Below, in pieces: positions 1-10,489 of a stretch of 64,000 bases of DNA (position 1 is the stretch's first letter; every line of letters begins with the position of its first letter). The DNA is from Ophiosphaerella korrae (Eukaryota > Ascomycota > Dothideomycetes > Pleosporales > Phaeosphaeriaceae), in contig JALNQF010000126.1 in assembly GCA_028456385.1 (NCBI GenBank), positions 62,001 through 126,000 of the forward strand. The letters are read 5' to 3'. The position numbers and the translations under genes were made by a program. The notes under the pieces are model-generated. The model saw only the letters and a program-made list of their open reading frames with translations. It was not told the DNA's origin and did not search any database.

Positions 1-1380
1 TTACGCCTAATAAAAGAATTACTAGATATAGTATACTTAGAAGACTATATAGCCTAAGCTATATTTACTACTATAGATAGTAGATAATAAAAACTATTAA
101 AAGCCTTCTATAAAGTAAGATACTACTTCTTACGCGCTAATATTAGCTTTACTAGATTAGAGAAAGAAAAGCCCCTCTAGGTTAATAAAACGTATCTATA
201 TATTTCTCTAAACACCTATCTATACTACTAAATCTTTAATTTATACTATAACTATTAGTTAGTAGGCTATAAAGGACTTTATAGCACGCTATATCTAATA
301 TATAAGTACTATTATTAGCTTAAGATACTCTAAGCTATTAAGTAATTTTATAATATATACCTAATCTACTACTATATAAAGAACTTACAAGATAGTAAAC
401 TTAGTTACTTCTAACCTATACTAATTCCTTACGTACCCTAGACTAATATCTTAGTAGACTACATCTAAGCCTTACTAACTAGTAAAAATAGTAGCTAGAT
501 TTATAAATATATCCTAGTAATTTACTACTACCTTATAAAAAGATACTATTTCTTCCCCTATAAGTCTCTAAAACTAGAAGAAGCTACCTAATATTTTATA
601 TCTATTTTTAAGCTTTATAGAGTCTTAATAAATATTATATCTAATAAAGGGATAACCTTTATTAGCTAATTTTAGCACTACGTATATAAACGCCTCTATA
701 TTACGTAAAAGCTCTTAACTACGTACTACTTAGAAACTAATAGCTAAACTAAGTAAGTAAATTAAGCCCTAGAAATCTTTCTAAAGTAATACGTTAACTA
801 TACGTAAGATAACTAGGTAGCCTAGCTATACGTAGCTAAGTTCTAAGTAAATAATACTATTAATATATCTATTAGGATAACTCTATTTCTTGTAGATCTA
901 GAGTATTACTTTTGTAGTAGTATACACCCTAGTAAAAATAATAAAGATTAACTAAACCTAGCCTAACGCAACTAACGTATATAAGCTAATAAGCTACTTA
1001 ATACCTATAGTAACTTAGTAGCCTACTTTAAAGAAAAAATACTCTAGGTATAATAAGAGTAAGTAGCCTAAGCTAATACCTCTCGCTAAAGTAGACTAGT
1101 ATATAAAGTTAGTAACTAAGCTTATATTAGTATAGCTAATTAGAGAACTACTTAGCTAACCCTAAAATTAGACTACTAATAGGTAGGCTTATACCTTATT
1201 AAGAGAGTTATCTACAATAGTAGAGTATATAAGCTAGTACTACTCTAAGAGATACTAAGTAAAAGTATATTCTTAGTCTTCTCTCTAAAACTCTTACGCT
1301 CTAGAGATTAGAAGCTTTTACTAGATTAAGACCTACTATAGCTAATCTTTATTATTATTACTAATAAAGAAACTAGTAGC
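1..1380 (+). pseudogene. Element L: RIP-degraded Ty3/gypsy integrase (pol 3' part)
   Basis: Frame 1 reads as a gypsy integrase once TAA/TAG are taken as former Gln/Trp codons. The zinc-binding HHCC region lies near 247-373: GHKG appears as GYKG at 265-276, and the two Cys codons at 349 and 358 are now TAT/TAC (Tyr). The catalytic core follows: the first Asp at 457-459 is intact (V-D-Y-I), the second, in a TDRG-like motif, is Asn at 643-645 (S-N-K-G), and the Glu in the T-x-x-x-T-E-R-V-N-Q-like motif is Lys at 751-753. These are the substitutions C-to-T in CpA on either strand would make. The 5' part (gag, RT, RNase H) lies left of the window. This family differs in sequence from elements A-J. 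The protein is dead; the integrase assignment is secure from motif order. Confidence 0.85.
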
Positions 1381-1530
1381 GTATATAAAGAATACTTAGT
1401 AGAAGCTATCTTAGACGTACGCTTTAAAGAGCGTAGAAAATACGTAAGATAGTACTACCTAGTCTACTAGACTAGCTATAATAAACCTATATAAGAGCTA
1501 GTAGAAGAATTTATAAAATATAAAGCTACC
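1381..1530 (+). pseudogene. Element L: chromodomain at the C-terminus of pol
   Basis: In the same frame as the integrase, residues Y-L-V-E-A-I-L-D-V-R (1393-1422) are followed by Y-Y-L-V-Y (1453-1467) and a G-Y-like S-Y-N-K-P (1477-1491). This matches the chromodomain plan Y-x-V-E-x-I-L-D-x-R ... Y-L-V-K-W-x-G-Y, with the Trp codon turned into TAG. In chromoviruses this domain binds methylated histone H3 and directs integration into heterochromatin, which would fit its location here. It has in-frame stops and is non-functional. Confidence 0.8.
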
Positions 1531-1900
1531 TTTAACTTTTACTAAAACTACCTAGAGAAAGCTAAACTACTAACTCTATATATACTAAAAAAATAGAGCC
1601 CTAATAAAGACGTAACCTATTAGGGTATTTTAACCTACTAATAGGTATAAAAAAGCCCCCTCTAAGGCGCAATTACTACCTTTAGCCCTTACTAGAACTA
1701 CCTAGATAAGCCTAAAACTATTAATAGGCGCAAAAAAGCCCCTTTATAAAGCGTAATTACTACTTTTAACTTTTACTAGAACTACTTAGAAAAGCTTAAA
1801 ATACTAACTATATACCTAAAATAGAGCTTAATAAAGACGTAACCTAGTAAAGTACCCTAGCTATTAGTAGGCGTAAAAAGGCCTTCTAAGGCGTAATTAG
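1529..1900 (+). repeat. Three imperfect copies of the pol C-terminal tail of element L
   Basis: A segment beginning ctacctttaacttttacta and continuing into aactacctagaaaagcct occurs near 1529, 1672 and 1760, with intervening sequence that also resembles itself (aataggcgcaaaaaagccc near 1720, aggcgtaaaaaggcctt near 1865). The first copy is the end of the chromodomain frame, so the others look like partial duplications of the pol 3' end or a short 3' repeat array. Copies differ by RIP-type changes, so duplication probably preceded or overlapped mutation. Confidence 0.55.
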
Positions 1901-2596
1901 AAAACTTTACTACTAGCTAAAGATAAATTATAGCGCAAAAAATGGTAGGAATAGTTTACTTTAGCTAGTAAGCGTAGGACTCTTTTTAGGTTAGGGCCTA
2001 CCCCTACTACTATAGCTATAACTACTACGCTCTCTTATAACTAGTTACGCGTAGGTCTAGTTTACTATTGTAGAATTTACGACTAGCTACTAAATTCCTA
2101 GCTAGGGCTACTCTACGCCGCCTACCCCTTAATACTTATAAATATTAGGCTTACTAGGTCCTCTATATTAACAAACTTACTTATCGCAAAGCCTATATCT
2201 ATAGTAGGTACTTATATAGAGATCTAGCGCTATTAAGTTACTTAGTAGTATTAATTTTACCTTCCCTTATACTATATACAAACACTTTTAGGTTTAATTT
2301 TATTAGTATAGAGTAGAAGTAGTAGAAAAGAGTTTGTAGTTAATACGTTTTGTGTATAGAAGTTGCGCGCGTCTTAATTTTATACTAAAATTAGTAAAAA
2401 CCTTAGCTTTATACTCTATAAATAACGATTTTAACTCTAAAAACAGTTAACCTCCTTAACCTTAGCTACTACTACTACTACCTAATAGGTATTATTAGTT
2501 AATTAGAGCCCTTTTTAAGCTCTAGGAATTTACTCTTTAAAAGGAGAGAAACGTATAAGAGAGTTATCCCTTATATCTCTTATTTTTGCACTAATA
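1901..2596. other. Unassigned sequence, possibly 3' UTR/LTR of element L
   Basis: No coding frame or match to the other LTRs in the window was recognised. It is slightly richer in GC than its surroundings near 1970-2170 and has AT-rich flanks. Its position directly after the pol of L makes a 3' untranslated region or LTR plausible, but with only one copy in the window the ends cannot be set. Confidence 0.35.
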
Positions 2597-2718
2597 TTAG
2601 TAAGTTTACAACTTACTAATATAGTAAACTTACTAATATTATAAACTTACTAACAGGTTAGTAAGTTTACAACTTACTAATATCGCAAACTTACTAATAT
2701 TACGAACTTACTAATATT
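2597..2718. repeat. Two 61-bp tandem units, each with a 10-bp perfect palindrome
   Basis: Units start at 2597 and 2658. Each begins with the inverted repeat TTAGTAAGTT-tac-AACTTACTAA and then carries two further copies of an AAACTTACTAATAT-like motif. The unit therefore holds the same 10-mer in both orientations. The units differ at a few sites (agtaaac versus cgcaaac; ataaac versus acgaac), all explicable by RIP. It lies just upstream of the broken 5' end of element A. 2719-2867 holds nothing recognisable. Confidence 0.75.
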
Positions 2719-2867
2719 TAACTACCTTTCTACTTTTAGTTAGCGCTTAGTAGGCTACTAGGTATATATACCTAGTACTTACTTAGATAGCTTTATCTAC
2801 TATTTACTCTTTTTAGTTAATTATTAAAACTACCTTATTAAGTTATCTTGTATAAAGTCTACCTTAT

Positions 2868-2987
2868 AGTAATCTATAATTACGTATAATAGATTAGAGT
2901 AATCTATAATAACGTATAATAGATTAAAGTAATCTATAATTATATATAATAGATTAGAGTAATCTATATAGTTATACAAATAGATTA
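2868..2987 (+). repeat. 30-bp minisatellite in the LTR, four units
   Basis: Units start at 2868, 2898, 2928 and 2958. Each has the form agTAATCTATaa...atATAGATTAg, so the two 8-bp arms are inverted repeats. The 3' LTR of A has only two units (from 17444) and the LTRs of H have about three, so copy number varies even within one element. In U3 such repeats could be promoter elements; that is inference. Confidence 0.75.
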
Positions 2988-3195
2988 TAGAAGGTATATA
3001 GTTAGTAGTAATATATATTATTAGGATAGTATTAGTAATTTAATCTCTAACTAAGAGTAATAATACTTAATATTACAAGACATCTTTTATTATTTATAGC
3101 CTATTATAGATTATAATATAAACTATTACTATTAATTCCTAATCTACTAATACTCTAGTAGTTACTTATAGTTAATAACAAGTAGCTCTATAATA
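2868..3195 (+). repeat. 5' LTR of element A (5'-truncated)
   Basis: It matches 17444-17711 through the R/U5 side, including the shared block ttaggatagtattagtaatt, and ends ctataata (former ...CA) just before the conserved leader ccttactaatttagttatt. It starts inside the LTR, at the first agtaatctataa unit. The leader after the LTR is where a primer-binding site would be, but it does not look like the common initiator-tRNA type. Confidence 0.8.
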
Positions 3196-3414
3196 CCTTA
3201 CTAATTTAGTTATTAGGAAAAAGTAAAGTATAAGTAGCGTATAGTCTAAGCTAATATAATAGTAGAAAGCTTAACTAAATAAGGAAGTAAAGTACCTCTA
3301 AGTAGCTACAATTTAGATAGAACTAACTAAGTAGTAGTTAAAATATATCTAAATAACCTAATTACTAAGAAAGGGGACATATAACTAATAATTAATACCC
3401 TAGAAATATAGAAC
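3196..3414 (+). pseudogene. Element A: leader and gag 5' part
   Basis: It begins with the conserved leader ccttactaatttagttatt and reads S-K-V-Q-V-A-Y-S-like, then the start of gag as in B, H, I and J. It stops at ...atatagaac, where element B is inserted; gag resumes at 10490 with aaaacaaagaactac. Only the N-terminal part of gag (no knuckles) is here. In-frame TAA/TAG codons abound. Confidence 0.75.
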
Positions 3415-3874
3415 TATTATAGTAGTAACAAGAGAAATTAAGATAGGACTAATTAGCTCTAGCCTAGCTAATAACAAAGTATAAGATAAGTAAAGTAATA
3501 ACCTATAAGATAATAAGCTTAATTAGGAGACTAACTATAATAGGGATACGTAACAAATTTATAAATTCGTAATCTTAGTAAATATAGGGTTATAGAGTAA
3601 GATACGTAATAAATTTATAGATTTACAATCTTAGTAAATACAAAGTTATAAAGCTAAAGAATTAGTAAAGGTTTATAGTTAATAGTAATACGTATTATTA
3701 GGATAGTATTAGTAATCTAATCTCTAACCTAAAACGCTAATACTTAATATTGTATATATAAATTAACTATTGTTTATAGTTCTTACTAATTATAATATAA
3801 GCTTTTGTTATTACCTTCTAATCTACTAATACTTTAGTAGTTACTTGTAGTTAATAATAGGTAACCCTATTATA
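3415..3874 (+). repeat. 5' LTR of element B
   Basis: It begins tattatagtagtaacaag (former TGTTATAG...) and ends ccctattata (former ...TTACA). It contains two direct copies of an approximately 56-bp block with aatttataaatt and cttagtaaata (near 3546 and 3604), the signature of the B/D/I LTR subtype. The paired copy is 10030-10489, the same length. Confidence 0.9.
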
Positions 3875-5050
3875 CCTTACTAATTTAGATATTAAGAGAA
3901 GCAAAGCGTAAGTAGCGCATAGTCTAGCTAATATAAGAGTAGAAAGTTTAACTAAGAAAAGAGTTAAAGTACCCCTAAGTAGTTATAAATTAGATAATAT
4001 AGTATAGAAAGTAATTAAAAACTACTTAAACAACCTAATCTCTAAAAAAGATAATATAAAGCTAGTAATTAACACCTTAGAAACGTAGAATAAAGAACTA
4101 TAGGATTACGTAAAGTAAAATAAAGCCTAGATTAAGGCTATTATTAAAGGATAAAACTAGATAGAACAAATTACCTAAAGACTAGAGATAAGTACGATAA
4201 AGAAGCTACCTAAAATACCTATACTTAAAAAGTTTAATAGGATAAGAAAGAAACTATAACTAATTATAGTAGTAGTATAACTTTAAATTAATATATAAGT
4301 ACTATACTTTAATAAAGAAGATAAGAAAGTAATATATATTAGAATATACCTTAAAGAAGATATAATAAGATAGTTTAAACCTTACTAGATAAACTATATA
4401 ATATACGCTCTAAGAATATAGAAAGATAAAACTAGAGCTATCTTTAGAAGTTATAAATACTTTACTAAGTAAATAAAAGTAGTATTTAGGGATATAGATC
4501 TTACCTAATAAGCTAAAGAAAAGCTTAAGAGGCTTATATAATATAAGAGTATTCCTAAATATATATTATAGTTTTAATAACTATTATAGAATATAGAATA
4601 GAATAAAGTATCTTTAATATTATAATTTAAACAAGAATTAAATTTAAAAATTTAATACGAGATAATTTATATAGAAAAACTAAAGATACTAGAAGCTATA
4701 AAATAATAGGTAATATAGATAGATAATAATTTTTAAGAATAGAAGAAGAACAAGTATAGAGGATAACCTAGAAACTAAGATACTAGAGACCCTATAATCT
4801 TTAACACTAACAAGGAGAAGAAAAAATTTAAGAAAAATAAAAACTTTATATACTTTAGTTATAGTAAGAAACGCTACTATATAAAATACTACTAGTTAAA
4901 ATAAAAAACTAAGACACTTTATAAAAGATTATAGAAGTAAAGATCTAAAGAAAGAAATATAGTTAAGAATAACTAAGAGTAAGAAAGAAGTACTAAAAGT
5001 AAAAGCTAAACCTTAGAAGAAAGTAGCTAGGAGTAAAGAAATATAGTATA
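3875..5050 (+). pseudogene. Element B: gag with a degraded CCHC knuckle
   Basis: After the leader, the frame gives a retrotransposon gag (capsid-like) domain: I-L-K-K-F-N-R-I-R-K-K-L near 4218-4254, then V-L-Y-F-N and the R-Q-F-K-P-Y region near 4370-4390. The knuckle at about 4852-4899 reads F-S-Y-S-K-K-R-Y-Y-I-K-Y-Y, where the original C-x2-C-x4-H-x4-C has every Cys and His as Tyr or Ser. The second knuckle seen in A, D, F, H, I and J is shortened here: the first half is missing, while K-R-L follows directly. Gag would package the RNA in a virus-like particle. Non-functional because of many stops. Confidence 0.82.
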
Positions 5051-6160
5051 TAATACTCTATTAGACCTATTATTATAAAAATAACTACTATATATATCTT
5101 TCTAGTAAGTAAAGAGTAAGATAGTTTCTATAAAAGAATAGAGTAGTAGTAATAAAAGAAAGAATAAAAGTATAGCTAGAAGAAATAGTATATATAATAG
5201 ACTTACTAATAGAAGACTTAAAAAGAAAGAGACCTTAGATACTATTAATCTAGGCTAAAAGACTAGTATTAGATAAAGAGACTACTATAGCCTCTTCTAA
5301 AAGACTATAAAGAGACAAGAAATAAATTAATATAAAAAGTACTAAGTATACCTAGTTAAAGATATATAGGTATAATAGCTATATAATAATAGATATAGTA
5401 GAATAAAATAAAGAATAAAAGTTTATTTAGAAATACTTACTAGTTATAAGTATAGAAGAAGTATATAAAGACTAGAAAGAATATAATCTTAAAGTAAAAA
5501 AGTTTATAACGTTCTAATAATAGATAGAATAATATATAGTAATAGTAAGAAGAATACCTATATAAAGAGAGTAGTAGTTCTTTATAAGAAAAACGTAATA
5601 GATTAATAAAGCCTATATACTACAAGTACTAATAGTATACTATATTCTAATAACTACAAGACCTAGAATAGATAGTTACTAGGTAGGAGACAATAAGAGA
5701 ATAGATCTAGAACATCTAGTATACATTAAGATATTATAGATATTATACCTAAATATAAATTACTATACGTATAAAGAATATAAGGTACGTAATTACGTAT
5801 ATCCTATATAAACAAAAAGATATAACTACGTAAATATAATTATAAAGAAAGATATCTAAGGTTAGGAAATAAATAGAATACTTAATAAAGAATATATAGT
5901 AATTAGACTAAGCCCTAAACTATCTAAAGAATATATAGTAATTAGACTAAGCCCTAAACTATCTAAAGAATATATCTAAGGAAGACTATAGTATAAATAT
6001 ACTTATAACAAATATCCTAAATATAAAAACTATAAGCGTAAAACAAAGTAATAGCCTTAGAAAGATAGATAATTTAAAGAAAGACCTAAGTAAAAAAAGC
6101 TAGAAAGTATAAGAAGCCTATATATTATAAAAATAAGTATATACTAAAGAAAGAAAGTAT
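5051..6160 (+). pseudogene. Element B: gag-protease linker region
   Basis: A conserved linker of about 1.1 kb lies between the knuckles and the protease in all family copies. It has no domain I can name. Towards its end is a Cys-rich stretch, now mostly Tyr here (near 5995-6045) but with two Cys codons intact in element D. It includes the duplicated 39-bp block at 5887-5964. It probably belongs to the polyprotein, since the frame continues when RIP stops are ignored. Confidence 0.6.
5887..5964 (+). repeat. Perfect 39-bp tandem duplication in element B
   Basis: Units 5887-5925 and 5926-5964 are identical, and a third partial unit starts at 5965. The unit is 13 codons, so the frame is kept. 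The single-copy form is seen in A and H. Identity between units inside a heavily mutated element suggests duplication after RIP. Confidence 0.85.
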
Positions 6161-7850
6161 AGCTAATAATTAATAGTAGGGCTATAAAGAACTTTATATC
6201 TTAGAAGTTTATAGAAAATTAAAGAATAACTTATATAATAAAGAAATACCCTTAATAACTAAGTATAATTAAAAGAAAACTATTCTAGGAACCTATAAGG
6301 TTTAAAATAATACCTTCTACGCTAAAGCTAAAAAGATTAGAAATTAAGAATATAGTTATAGATATAACAACAATTAATAATAAATAAGATATAATATTAG
6401 GAATACTGTAGTTATAAATAACTAACCTAAGGATTAATAAAAGAATAAAGAAAATTAGCTACTCTAAGAAAGAAATATTAAAAGCTAATATAAGTATATA
6501 TAAAGGAGAATTCCTAGAAGAATATAAGAAGTAAAAGAAATAGCTTATAGAACCTAATAACTACCTTCTAGAATATTAACTATAGGATTTAACAATAAAC
6601 TTAGAAATAAGAAAGAATATAAGATAGAGCCTAGTATACTAAAAAACTAAAGAAGAATCTAAAATTAAATAAGTATTATCTAAAATATACTAAAGAAAAG
6701 ATAAATATATAAATCCTAATCCTTAGTAGTATATAGACTTATATTTATAGATAAAAAAAGAATAAATAATAAAAGACCTTATATAGACTTTAAGAAAATA
6801 AACGTAATTAGAAGAACTAATACCCTTTATAATATATAAACAAGATATAAGATAGGCTATAGAAAGCCTAAATCTTTATAAAACTAGATATCTAAAACGC
6901 CTACTATTAGAATAGAATTAAAAAAAGCTATAAATAGAAAATAGTATTTAGAATATAATATAGACTATTTAAGTATATAGTTATACTCTTTATATTAATA
7001 AATATACTAGTAGCGTTCTAGGAAAAGATTAATATAGTACTAAGAGAATACTTAGATATATTTATATTTACGTCCCTAGACAATATCCTTATATTCTTAG
7101 AAATAGAGGAAGAACACGTATAATAAATATATAAAGTACTAGAAAAGTTAGTAGAAAATAAAATATTTCTTAAAATAAGAAAATACAAGTTCTATATAAA
7201 GAAAATAGACTTCCTTAGATTTATTATTAAACTAGGAAAAATACAAATTAATCTAAATAAGATTAAAGTAATCTAAGAATAGATAATTCTAAAGAACTTA
7301 TAAGAAGTATAATAATTCTATGGGTTAGTAAACTTTTATAAGAAACTAATAGTAAGATAGTCTAAGATAATAGAACTACTAATAAAACTTATAAAGAAAG
7401 ATATACTATTTAAATAGACTTAGGAGTATAATAAAGTATTTAACTAGATTAAATAATAGTTTATAGAAAGCCTAGTTATTAGAATATATAACCTAGATCT
7501 ACTAGTAATAGTAAAGATAAACGCATCTAACTTAGTCTATAGAATAGTACTAATATAGGAAAACCTAACTATAAAACAAGAATACCTAGTTAAATACTTC
7601 TCTAAGAAGATAAATCTAGTAGAACTTAATTACTTAATTTATAACAAGGAGATACTAGTAATCTATAAAGTATTTAAATAATAGAGAGTATACTTATAAA
7701 GAATAAAATATTAGATAAAAGTCTATATAGACTATAGAAATCTTATAAGATTTATACTAAATAAATACTTTTTATAACGCTATATAAGGTAGTAAGAGTT
7801 CTTATTAATATTTAACTTTAAAATTATATATATAAAAGGGAAAGATAATT
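6161..7850 (+). pseudogene. Element B: protease, reverse transcriptase and RNase H
   Basis: The aspartic protease active site D-S-G-A is N-S-R-A at 6172-6183. The RT follows; its catalytic Y-L-D-D is S-L-D-N at 7073-7084, within the context F-T-x-L-D-N-I-L-I-F. RNase H starts near 7440 and keeps a K-I-N-A-S-N-like first-Asp motif near 7528-7545, then L-V-K-Y-F-S-K-K and N-Y-L-I-Y-N-K-E further on. In Ty3/gypsy this order copies the RNA into cDNA. All three catalytic sites carry D-to-N or G-to-R changes and there are numerous stops. Confidence 0.88.
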
Positions 7851-9400
7851 AATTTATAAATACTTTTAGTAAGAGACTAGACTTATAAGAAGAAGTAAAC
7901 GCTACTAGTATAGTTCTAGTTAAGAATAAAGATAGATATCTAGTCCTAAATATACTAAAAATAGCTATAATACTTAAGAGAAAGAGTAGTAAGCTAGATA
8001 AATAGATTTAGAAGGAAATAAGAAAAGCTTCTAAAGAAATAGAAAAACTTAAGATCTAAGAAGGTCTTATATAAGCTTATAAAAGAATATATATCCTAAG
8101 TAAAAAATAAAGAGAATCTATATAATAGTTCTATAAATTACTAGTATATAGATATTAAAGAATTAATAAAATACTAGATAGACTACTAAGAGATTATTAT
8201 ATCCTAAAAGTAAGATAACTAGTAATAGATATACTATAAGACTATACTAAATATTATAAAAATAAGTATAGTAGATACGCACTATATAGAATATAATAAC
8301 TAGTTAAAGTACTAGAAAAACCTTAAAGAGTTATTATAAAAGACTTTATTATAAAACTACTTAAGTTAAAGGACTTAATATTAGAAGTTAAATATAATAA
8401 AATCTTAATAATAGTAGATAAGCTTATAAAGTACTTATACTTTAGACAATATAAAGAGAAAAGTAAGATAGAAGTTACTATACACTAGATTCTAGGAACT
8501 ATAATTAGCTAATATAGACTACTAGATAAGATTATTATAGATAGAGACGTAAGATTTATATCTAAACTATAGAGAACAATAATAGTACAATTAGGAATTA
8601 ATTATATAATATTAATAGTATACTACCTATAGATAGATAAATAATTAGAACGTATAAACTATATAGTAGAATAGTACCTAAGATACTACCTTAACTACAA
8701 ATAGAATAATTAGGTATAGCTACTACTTATAGTATAGTTAGTATATAATAGCGCAAAGAATATAGTAATAGAACTATTACCTTTCTTTATAAACTATAGA
8801 TTTAACCCTAATATATACTAAATACTAAGATTTAAAGTATTTTAGTCTCTTAGAAGAGAAAACTTTACTAATAAACTTAAAGATATATATAATTAACTTA
8901 GATAAGATATAGAGTTCCTATATAATTAAATAGTAAAATACTACAATAAAAAATATATAAAAGGACCTTAGTTTAAAGAGGATAAAAAAGTATAGTTACT
9001 ATAAAGAAATATTAAGAGTAAATAGCTAAGTTTAAAACTAGACTACGTTAAGATAAGACTATATAAAGTAGAGAAAAAAGTTATACTAGTTATATTTAAA
9101 TTAAAGCTACTAAATAAAATAAGAATACATGTAATATTATACGTAGTACTACTAGAAAAAGTACTACAAGAAGTAGAACTACTAGTGTATAAAGTAGATA
9201 TATATAGAGAATAGAAAGAATAAGAAGTTAAAGAAATCTTATAATACTAATTCTATAATAGTAGGAATTACTACTTAGTAAAATAGATAGGTATAGATAA
9301 AAGAGGATAACCTTAGGAAGATATATAGGAACTAGAAAATAACCTTAACTACTTTAATAAACTAAAAGAGTTCTAAAATTAAAACTTTCTAGATTACCTT
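7851..9400 (+). pseudogene. Element B: integrase and chromodomain
   Basis: After the end of RNase H (I-K-G-K-D-N-Q-F) comes the HHCC region near 8140-8280, with His and Cys codons now Tyr. The core has K-D-F-I at about 8339-8350 and I-I-I-D-R-D-V-R-F at 8531-8557, where the catalytic Asp (8540-8542) is kept. The chromodomain at about 9215-9365 reads E-V-K-E-I-L-Q-Y-Q-F-Y then Y-Y-L-V-K, followed by a Glu-rich tail (Q-E-L-E-N-N-L). Its Trp codons are stops. Confidence 0.87.
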
Positions 9401-10029
9401 ATAGTAAACTAAGAAAATTAATATTACTACTACTAGATAGAGAGATAATAAGAATACTTAATATAATAGGAGCTAGAGTAGCCTCTACAATATTATCTAA
9501 GTCTAACTTAGCCTCTAAGGTACAAGACTATTTAGATAATTTAGTATTATTATAAGCCTTTATTTTATAAAGATACTTAATACAAGAATAAAGCTCTACT
9601 AGCTTATAAAGAGTTAACTTATACTTAGCTTTAGCTATAGTAAGCTATAATAATAGTTTCCCTTAAGCTCTATTAATAGCTCGCCCTATATAATTTAGTA
9701 GAAAGAGACTATATAGAAATTAAACACTTATACTCTATAAGTAAAATACTAGAAGAAATATAATTATACTAAATATTAGTAAGAAAATATTTATTATAAT
9801 ACTTACTATCTTTTAAGGATATAAGATATAAAAGACTTAACAACCTATAATAATAATAAAGATATATCTTAACTCTATTATAAATAATACAAGCTATAAA
9901 GAGAAGTTTATTATACTAAGAATAAGATAGTATAGAGAGTAATAAAGAACTAGAGATTAATAAAGAAACTAGATAAATAATATTAGCTCTAGGATAGAGA
10001 AATAGGAACCTATCTAGAAGAAGAGATAG
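9401..10029 (+). pseudogene. Element B: conserved post-chromodomain extension of pol
   Basis: The chromodomain frame continues without a break (TAA/TAG read as Gln) through Y-Y-K-P-L, A-Y-K-E-L, E-R-D-Y-I-E-I-K-H and S-F-K-D to N-K-E-L-E-I-N-K-E-T-R just before the LTR, and then into the LTR (R-E-I-K-I-E-L-I-S). The same protein signature occurs in A, D, F, H and I, despite large nucleotide differences in the A/H subtype. No known domain was recognised. Most chromoviruses end shortly after the chromodomain. Confidence 0.65.
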
Positions 10030-10489
10030 TATTATAGTAGTAATAAGAGAAATTAAAATAGAACTAATTAGCCCTAGCCTAGCTAATAATAAAGTATAGG
10101 ATAAGTAGAGTAATAACTTATAAGATAATAAGCTTAATTAGGAGACTAACTATAATAGAGATATATAACAAATTTATAAATTTATAATCTTAGTAAATAC
10201 AAAGTTATAAAGTAAAATATATAATAAATTTATAAATTTAGAATCTTAGTAAATACAAAGTTACAAAGCTAAAGAATTAGTAAAGGTATATAGTTAATAG
10301 TAATACGTATTATTAGGATAGTATTAGTAATCTAATCTCTAACCTAGAACACTAATACTTAACATTGTATATACAAATTAACTATTGTTTATAGTTATTA
10401 CTAATTATAATATATACTTTTGTTATTACCTTCTAATCTACTAATACCCTAGTAGTTACTTATAGTTAATAATAAGCAACCCTATTATA
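10030..10489 (+). repeat. 3' LTR of element B
   Basis: It is the same length and architecture as 3415-3874, starting tattatagtagtaata and ending ccctattata. The first about 120 bp carry the inferred end of the pol extension. The 5-bp duplication aaaac follows. Confidence 0.9.

Larger units (their letters stand above)
3415..10489 (+). mobile_element. Element B: complete gypsy retrotransposon inserted in gag of A
   Basis: Two 460-bp LTRs (3415-3874 and 10030-10489) enclose gag-pol in one orientation; total 7,075 bp. It is flanked by agaac (3410-3414) and aaaac (10490-10494), a 5-bp target duplication in which one copy has a RIP-type G-to-A change. Domain order gag, CCHC, protease, RT, RNase H, integrase, chromodomain is that of Ty3/gypsy chromoviruses. 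All frames are broken by stops, so it is non-autonomous in its present state. Confidence 0.92.

Noticed and set aside
1901..2596. Possible host gene in the slightly GC-richer stretch
   Set aside because: No open frame, codon pattern or recognisable motif on either strand.
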